DNA of 64,000 nt from Cloacibacterium sp046296655 (GTDB lineage Bacteria > Bacteroidota > Bacteroidia > Flavobacteriales > Weeksellaceae): the NCBI GenBank assembly GCA_046296655.1, contig JBKBLE010000007.1:1-64000 (forward strand), read 5' to 3'. A model generated the notes under the pieces. The model was not told the DNA's origin and did no database searches. It saw only the letters and a list, made by a program, of their open reading frames with translations. Positions 59,477 through 64,000 of this stretch are shown piece after piece (the first letter of the stretch is position 1; each line of letters begins with the position of its first letter). Both the position numbers and the translations under genes were made by a program.

Positions 59477-59500
59477 ACAAGTCGAGACTTGTCCAAATTA
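59476..59500. repeat. 25-bp palindromic repeat, copy 1 (between ligase and helicase genes)
   Basis: GACAAGTC-GA-GACTTGTC followed by CAAATTA. All 25 bases recur at 59715-59739 inside the helicase gene. Here the first base overlaps the ligase stop codon. Confidence 0.9.
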
Positions 59501-59505
59501 ATTAT

Positions 59506-61983
59506 ATGAAAATCCAAAAAACCCAAGGTTACCAAATCATCCAAAATTGGATGAACGAAAAAGGTCAAAAACCGTTTTCTTTTCAAGAGGAAACTTGGGA
59601 TTTATATGCTCAAAATTTTTCAGGTTTAGTTGTAGCTCCTACTGGTTTTGGAAAAACATTCTCGGTATTTTTAGCTGTTATTAATGACTTCCTCAATCAT
59701 CCAGAAAAAGTAAGGACAAGTCGAGACTTGTCCAAATTACAATTGCTTTGGGTAACTCCACTTCGTTCGCTTTCCAAAGATATTGCGAAAGCCATGCAAA
59801 CTGCTATAAATGAAATTGGATTGGATTGGACAGTTGGCGTGAGAAACGGCGACATTTCTGCATCAGAAAAGCAAAAACAAACGAGAAATATGCCCGAAAT
59901 TTTGGTAGTAACTCCAGAAAGTTTGCATTTGCTTCTCGCTCAAAAATCCAAAACCAAATTTTTTAAAAATCTACAATGTGTCGCTGTAGATGAATGGCAC
60001 GAATTGCTCTCGTCAAAACGAGGCGTGATGGTAGAATTGGCGCTTTCGCATTTACGAAGTATTTCTAAAAATTTGAAAATTTGGGGATTAACTGCCACCA
60101 TCGGAAATTTAGAAGAAGCATTAGACGTTTTAGTTCCTTATGAAACTCCCAAAAAAATAGTTCTCGCCAAAGAAAAAAAGAAAATAGAAATACTCTCTGT
60201 TTTGCCAGATGAATTAGAACTTTTGCCTTGGGCTGGACACATGGGAAGCAAAATGACAGAAAAAATTCTTCCTATTATCGACCAAAGCAAGACTACTCTC
60301 ATTTTTACCAACACCAGAAATCAAGCGGAAAATTGGTATCAAAATTTATTGGCAGTCAATCCAGATTTAGCTGGTCAAATCGCTATACATCACAGTTCGA
60401 TAGATTTTGAACTCAGAAATTGGATTGAAGATAATTTAGCTTCGGGTTATTTGAAAGCGGTAGTTTCTACTTCTTCTTTGGATTTGGGCGTAGATTTCAA
60501 ACCTGTGGATACCGTGATTCAAATCGGTTCTAGTAAAGGTGTTGCAAGATTTTTACAAAGAGCGGGAAGAAGCGGACATTCTCCTTTTGAAACTTCTAAA
60601 ATTTATTTCGTTCCTACCCATTCTTTGGAATTGATAGAAGTGGCAGCTTTGAAAGAAGCGCATAAACAGAATCAAATCGAGAAAAGAGAGCCAGTTGTTT
60701 TAGCTTTTGATGTTTTGGTGCAATTTCTCGTGACTTTGGCAGTTGGCGAAGGTTTCAGAGAAGAAGAAATCAAAAAACAAGTCAAAGAAACTTTCTGTTT
60801 TCGAGAAATGACCGATGATGAATGGAAATGGATTTTGCAGTTCATCACCATTGGTGGAAAATCACTGAAAAGTTATGAAGAATTCCAAAAAGTAGTCATA
60901 GAAGATGGAATTTACAAAGTAAAAAGCAGAAGAATTGCGATGCTTCATCGGATGAATTTGGGTGCGATTGTAAGTGATGTAATGATGAAAGTGAAATTTT
61001 TCGGCGGTGGTTACATTGGCATGATTGAAGAGTTTTTTATTTCCCGTTTGAACAAAGGAGATGCTTTTATTTTAGCAGGAAGAGTTTTAGAAATTGTGAA
61101 TATCAAAGAACAAGAAGTTCAGGTAAAATTAAGCTCTAAAAAACGCGGAATTGCAGCAAGTTACGCAGGTGGAAGATTGCCCATGACTTCCTATTTGTCT
61201 CATTTTTTACGAGAAAAATTAGAGGATTCTCTTTCACCAAATCCTAGAGAAAAAGAACTAAAATTTCTACAACCGTTGCTTCTAGACCAAGAAGGCGTTT
61301 CTCACATTCCAAAATCTGATGAATTTTTGGTAGAACTCATCGAAAACAAATACGGAAATCACCTTTTTATGTATCCATTTGAAGGAAGATTGGTTCACGA
61401 AGTGATGTCTGCTTTGATAGCGTACAGAATTTCTAAAATTTTCCCGATTTCATTTACCATGGCCATGAATGATTACGGTTTCGAATTGAGTAGCGACCAA
61501 CCGATTCCTTTAGAAGAAAAACATTTGCAACAAATATTGAGCAAAGAAAATCTCATTCAAGATGTGATGGCAAGTATCAATGCTGCGGAAATGGCCAAAA
61601 GAAAATTTCGAGATATTGCGGTGATTTCTGGCTTGGTTTTACAAAATTATTACGGCAACAAAAAGAAATTTAAAAACATACAATCATCGTCAAACCTTAT
61701 TTTTAAGGTATTGGAAGATTACGAACCAGATAATTTGCTTTTGAGACAAGCTTACACCGAAGTTTTTAACAATCAGTTAGAAGAAGTACGACTAAGAGAA
61801 GCATTTGAGAGAATTTCTTCCTCTAAAATTGTATTCGAAAAAACCACACAATTTACACCGCTGAGTTTCCCTATAAAAGTAGACAGTCTTCGTCAATCGC
61901 TTTCTAGTGAAGATTTATTGACCAGAATCGAAAGAATGAAAACCGCTGGAATTCCTAAAAAAAGAAATCGTTTTTCTCGATAA
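59506..61983 (+). CDS. Ligase-associated DEXH-box DNA helicase (Lhr-core-like)
   Basis: An 825-residue superfamily 2 helicase. Motif I APTGFGKT (44-51), motif Ia TPLRSLSKD, motif II DEWHELLSSKRG, GLTATIG (motif III), FTNTRNQAENWYQ (IV), VVSTSSLDLGVDF (V) and FLQRAGRSGH (VI), then the Lhr-type winged-helix and C-terminal domain (GGGYIGMIEEFFISRLNKGDAFILAGRVLE). It is the third gene of the repair cassette and would translocate 3' to 5' on single-stranded DNA. Residues 70-78 (RTSRDLSKL) are coded by the palindromic repeat copy, in frame, between motifs I and Ia. Confidence 0.94.
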   Translation: MKIQKTQGYQIIQNWMNEKGQKPFSFQEETWDLYAQNFSGLVVAPTGFGKTFSVFLAVINDFLNHPEKVRTSRDLSKLQLLWVTPLRSLSKDIAKAMQTAINEIGLDWTVGVRNGDISASEKQKQTRNMPEILVVTPESLHLLLAQKSKTKFFKNLQCVAVDEWHELLSSKRGVMVELALSHLRSISKNLKIWGLTATIGNLEEALDVLVPYETPKKIVLAKEKKKIEILSVLPDELELLPWAGHMGSKMTEKILPIIDQSKTTLIFTNTRNQAENWYQNLLAVNPDLAGQIAIHHSSIDFELRNWIEDNLASGYLKAVVSTSSLDLGVDFKPVDTVIQIGSSKGVARFLQRAGRSGHSPFETSKIYFVPTHSLELIEVAALKEAHKQNQIEKREPVVLAFDVLVQFLVTLAVGEGFREEEIKKQVKETFCFREMTDDEWKWILQFITIGGKSLKSYEEFQKVVIEDGIYKVKSRRIAMLHRMNLGAIVSDVMMKVKFFGGGYIGMIEEFFISRLNKGDAFILAGRVLEIVNIKEQEVQVKLSSKKRGIAASYAGGRLPMTSYLSHFLREKLEDSLSPNPREKELKFLQPLLLDQEGVSHIPKSDEFLVELIENKYGNHLFMYPFEGRLVHEVMSALIAYRISKIFPISFTMAMNDYGFELSSDQPIPLEEKHLQQILSKENLIQDVMASINAAEMAKRKFRDIAVISGLVLQNYYGNKKKFKNIQSSSNLIFKVLEDYEPDNLLLRQAYTEVFNNQLEEVRLREAFERISSSKIVFEKTTQFTPLSFPIKVDSLRQSLSSEDLLTRIERMKTAGIPKKRNRFSR
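59715..59739. repeat. 25-bp palindromic repeat, copy 2 (inside the helicase gene)
   Basis: Identical over 25 bases to 59476-59500, with the inverted repeat extended to 9 bp (GGACAAGTC / GACTTGTCC). It encodes Arg-Thr-Ser-Arg-Asp-Leu-Ser-Lys-Leu in a loop and does not break the frame. Confidence 0.9.
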
Positions 61984-61992
61984 TTTTTCTCG

Positions 61993-62000
61993 TATTTTTG
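61993..62000 (+). promoter_or_regulatory. -7 promoter box (TATTTTTG) ahead of pdeM
   Basis: Exact TAnnTTTG match in the 21-base gap after the helicase; the final G is 5 bases before ATG 62005. It suggests an additional, leaderless pdeM transcript inside the operon. Confidence 0.5.
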
Positions 62001-62004
62001 CAAT

Positions 62005-62643
62005 ATGATTTCTGAAATTTCTATCAATTTTGCTGGTGAACAATTGACGCTCAATCAATACCGAAGTATTTTTTGGGACAAAGAAAAATCCTTGATTTTG
62101 TCTGATTTACATTTAGGAAAAACAGCACATTTCAGAAAAAACGGCATTGCTTTACCGAATGGTGTGATTGAAAAAGATTTAGAAAATCTCCAAAAAGTAA
62201 TCGAACATTATAAACCTGAACAGATAATCATTGTAGGTGATTTATTTCACGCAGAACTGAATTCTGAAATAGAAATTTTCAGAAAATGGTTTGAGGATTT
62301 TAACACGATAAGATGGTTGCTCGTGAAAGGAAATCATGATAGATTTTCTAAAAAATTCGGAATGGAAGAAACTGAAATCTATGAAACCGAAACTCTAATT
62401 TTCTCTCACGAAGCTTTAGATTCCCTTCAAAAACCACAAATTGGTGGACATATTCATCCTGGCGTTACATTGATGGCTCAAAACCGACAAAAATTGAAAT
62501 TTCCTTGCTTTTTAGTATCAGAAAATCAAATTATTTTGCCTGCATTTTCTCAATTTACAGGACTTGACACCAATTTTGAGAAAAAGCAAAATACCATTTT
62601 TAAAAAATTTATTATTACCGCTGAAAAGTTAATTGAATGGTAA
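62005..62643 (+). CDS. pdeM: Ligase-associated DNA damage response endonuclease PdeM (metallophosphoesterase)
   Basis: A 212-residue calcineurin-like phosphoesterase: LILSDLHLGKTAHFRKNG (Asp34, His36), IIVGDLFHAELNSE, VKGNHDRFSK and FSHEAL with IGGHIHPGV give the two-metal site. The Pseudomonas putida homologue (MPE) is a manganese-dependent single-strand DNA endonuclease encoded with the same partners. Last gene of the repair cassette, with a possible promoter of its own. Confidence 0.93.
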   Translation: MISEISINFAGEQLTLNQYRSIFWDKEKSLILSDLHLGKTAHFRKNGIALPNGVIEKDLENLQKVIEHYKPEQIIIVGDLFHAELNSEIEIFRKWFEDFNTIRWLLVKGNHDRFSKKFGMEETEIYETETLIFSHEALDSLQKPQIGGHIHPGVTLMAQNRQKLKFPCFLVSENQIILPAFSQFTGLDTNFEKKQNTIFKKFIITAEKLIEW

Positions 62644-62648
62644 AAAAA

Positions 62649-62670
62649 GCCCGCAATAAATTGCGGACTT
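62649..62670. terminator. Terminator between pdeM and the FMN-binding protein gene
   Basis: Perfect 7-bp stem CCGCAAT / ATTGCGG with 2-base loop extended by G-C/A-T pairs; seven T follow on minus, so it serves mainly the minus-strand gene. Confidence 0.8.
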
Positions 62671-62689
62671 CGATATATATAAAGTGCTT

Positions 62690-63196
62690 CTAGATTGAAA
62701 TTTGTCCTTCTACTCCATCACTGTTATCGGTTTTATTACCAGTAACAATCGCAGTAGCAAATGACAATAAAGAAACGAGTTTACCAGCTTTAGTATCCCA
62801 ATAATAGACATCTTCTGGTGCAATTCTAAGAATAGAAACATTTGGGTCATCTTTTCCATCAAACCAAGCGTTGGCAAAAACACTCCATTTTTCTTCTATT
62901 GTAGATTTATCATCATAGATAAACGCTTTGCCATAAACAGAAAGATATTCGCTGTCGCTATTATTCATAAAATAAAGTTGAACTCTAGGATCTCTTTCGA
63001 TTTCCATATTTTTATTGCTTTCTTTACTCGAAATAAACCAAAGATTTCCTTCATCATCGCATTCTTGCAGACTCATCGGTCTAGAATTGGATGGTAATTG
63101 GTCTAATTCGGTCACAAACATACACGTTCTCGCTTTTTCTGAAAGCTCTTTAAGCTTTTCTATAGCTTCTTTTTGAAATAAATTTTGGGTTGACAT
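62690..63196 (-). CDS. Pyridoxamine 5'-phosphate oxidase-family protein (general stress protein 26-like)
   Basis: A 168-residue split-barrel flavin-binding protein. ARTCMFVTELDQLPSNSRPMSLQECDDEGNLWFISSKESNKNMEIERDPRVQLYFMN is the FMN-binding region, and SEYLSVYGKAFIYDD follows; ending AWFDGKDDPNVSILRIAPEDVYYWDTKAGK is standard. In other bacteria such proteins are induced by stress and bind FMN or FAD; activity is unknown. Two stress-type genes follow upstream on the same strand. Confidence 0.88.
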   Translation of the reverse strand: MSTQNLFQKEAIEKLKELSEKARTCMFVTELDQLPSNSRPMSLQECDDEGNLWFISSKESNKNMEIERDPRVQLYFMNNSDSEYLSVYGKAFIYDDKSTIEEKWSVFANAWFDGKDDPNVSILRIAPEDVYYWDTKAGKLVSLLSFATAIVTGNKTDNSDGVEGQISI

Positions 63197-63238
63197 AAAT
63201 TTTGTGATTTGGTGATTGTTATAATGTATTTGTGTTGT

Positions 63239-63796
63239 TTAATACGTTTTAATATTTAAAATTCCATTAAATCCTAAGAAAAGATTTCTGATTTTGTGAT
63301 AAAAATTCAGCGTTTCTAGATTAATCATTTCGTTGGTTTCTTCTATTTCTGTAATAATTTTATTTCTCAGTCTTCTAATTGAAAAAGAATTAATTGCCAA
63401 TCTTTTTTTGCTTCTATTCTTTCTTTCAATGAGCAATTGAGAACTCATCATCGGATTGAGATGAAAACTAATGATTTGTTCGTCTGGAAAATTGGTTTCT
63501 TCTAAATCTCTTATTTGAAACCAATCATAGCAAGTCGTTTTCTGATTTTCATCAGTAACGCAGATTCTAATCAGGTCGCCATTTTCTATTTTTCCCGTTT
63601 TTTCTTCTCCATACTTGTTGCAGAGTTGAAAATTACAATGTTCCTTGTCTTTAACCAAGTTCCAATGCTCTACGTTATAGAGATTTTGTTTTAAATTTTT
63701 AAAAATTTCTTTAGCATTGTTGTCATTTTCTAGTAGAATTTCAGAAACAGAACTGCTTTTGGTTAAGGTAATTTGAGGATTTTTATTTTCGTTCAT
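63239..63796 (-). CDS. Conserved-looking protein of unknown function
   Basis: A 185-residue soluble protein with no signal peptide or membrane segment. The central part (VEHWNLVKDKEHCNFQLCNKYGEEKTGKIENGDLIRICVTDENQ, then YDWFQIRDLEE) alternates beta strands and polar loops and resembles the SRPBCC-like domains seen in membrane-lipid or stress proteins, but I cannot place it. The C-terminal third is basic (RKNRSKKRLAINSFSIRRLRNK) and may bind nucleic acid or membrane. It lies between the FMN-binding stress gene and a SpoIIAA-like gene, all on minus, with a 24-base gap to the latter. Confidence 0.6.
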   Translation of the reverse strand: MNENKNPQITLTKSSSVSEILLENDNNAKEIFKNLKQNLYNVEHWNLVKDKEHCNFQLCNKYGEEKTGKIENGDLIRICVTDENQKTTCYDWFQIRDLEETNFPDEQIISFHLNPMMSSQLLIERKNRSKKRLAINSFSIRRLRNKIITEIEETNEMINLETLNFYHKIRNLFLGFNGILNIKTY

Positions 63797-63820
63797 AGCA
63801 AGAGTTTTTGATGTTAAAAA

Positions 63821-64000
63821 TTAAAGGTCAATTTGTTCCGAGGTCCATTTTACGGCTGTATCGTAATCTTTTTTATCAAATCCTTTAAACTCGCCAATCA
63901 TAATTTTGCTAAAAATTTCTGTAAAATCTTGTACTATTTCAGAATCATAAACGATGGCAGCTCTGTTCCATTTGGTTAATGTTTTTACGCCCAACATTGC
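63821..64000 (-). CDS. SpoIIAA-like (STAS-type) protein, C-terminal part
   Basis: The last 59 residues of a gene entering from the right. MLGVKTLTKWNRAAIVYDSEIVQDFTEIFSKIMIGEFKGFDKKDYDTAVKWTSEQ matches the C-terminal half of SpoIIAA-like/STAS proteins: a conserved Ala-Ile-Val strand, a helix with an exposed Trp-type surface, the strand ending in FKGFDKKDYDTAVKW and a closing helix. Many Bacteroidota carry several copies beside stress genes. Role unknown; the start is outside the window. Confidence 0.65.
   Translation of the reverse strand, partial: AMLGVKTLTKWNRAAIVYDSEIVQDFTEIFSKIMIGEFKGFDKKDYDTAVKWTSEQIDL

Overview
The window reads as a low-GC chromosome segment from the Bacteroidota, class Flavobacteriia, most likely a Chryseobacterium/Cloacibacterium-like member of the Weeksellaceae. 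The grounds are SusC/SusD/SusE proteins, a type IX secretion (T9SS) C-terminal signal on a subtilase, a GLPGLI-family gene, BlaI/BlaR1 and CotH-like proteins, AT-rich intergenic DNA, and Bacteroidota -7 promoter boxes (TAnnTTTG) ahead of many genes. These boxes also fix several start codons, some of which look leaderless.

Layout. 1-1352 (minus): the 5' end of a galE copy and a DegT-family sugar aminotransferase, the edge of a surface-polysaccharide locus. 1457-11680: mostly housekeeping (T9SS subtilase, PEP carboxylase, YqhD-like alcohol dehydrogenase, a class V aminotransferase, an SGNH hydrolase, a DEAD-box-type helicase, a porin). 11826-18355 (minus): guaA, and an operon purM-purN-purH-purD. 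18470-18600: a candidate small RNA with its own promoter and terminator. 18682-38539: a starch/maltose locus (susC, susD, susE, GH97, GH13, maltose MFS carrier, all minus) interrupted by a galactan/galactose cluster on plus (galM, two GH53 galactanases, a truncated GH2, a broken galK, galT, a second galE) with a GntR-type regulator and clear operator-like repeats. 38904-48321: metG, small genes, and the dnaA - LMW phosphatase - RsmI-like group with a divergent thioesterase, then pepE. 48591-54183: talC, a GLPGLI pseudogene, blaR1-blaI, and a broken CotH-like gene. 54306-54378: initiator tRNA. 54467-62643: sua5, yaaA, a DUF892 gene, and the four-gene ligase-associated DNA repair operon (exonuclease, ATP-dependent ligase, Lhr-like helicase, PdeM nuclease). 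62690-64000 (minus): FMN-binding general-stress protein, an unknown gene, and a partial SpoIIAA-like gene.

How it works together: the Sus proteins, GH13, GH97 and the MFS carrier would capture, cut and import starch oligosaccharides. The GH53/GH2/gal genes would do the same for galactan, feeding the Leloir pathway. Both are damaged: GH97 carries an 11-bp insertion, GH2 and the start of galK are deleted at a junction that looks like an insertion-sequence remnant, and galK also has an in-frame stop. Other broken genes are a methyltransferase, the GLPGLI gene (four in-frame stops) and the CotH-like gene (frameshift plus stop).

The most unusual structures are: (1) two galE copies in opposite orientation that match at 152 of 153 bases; (2) short tandem heptamer and octamer arrays that occur between genes and also inside the DNA ligase gene; (3) a 25-bp palindromic repeat found between ligase and helicase genes and again, in frame, inside the helicase; (4) a recurrent leaderless gene architecture. 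I found no CRISPR array, prophage or complete insertion sequence.
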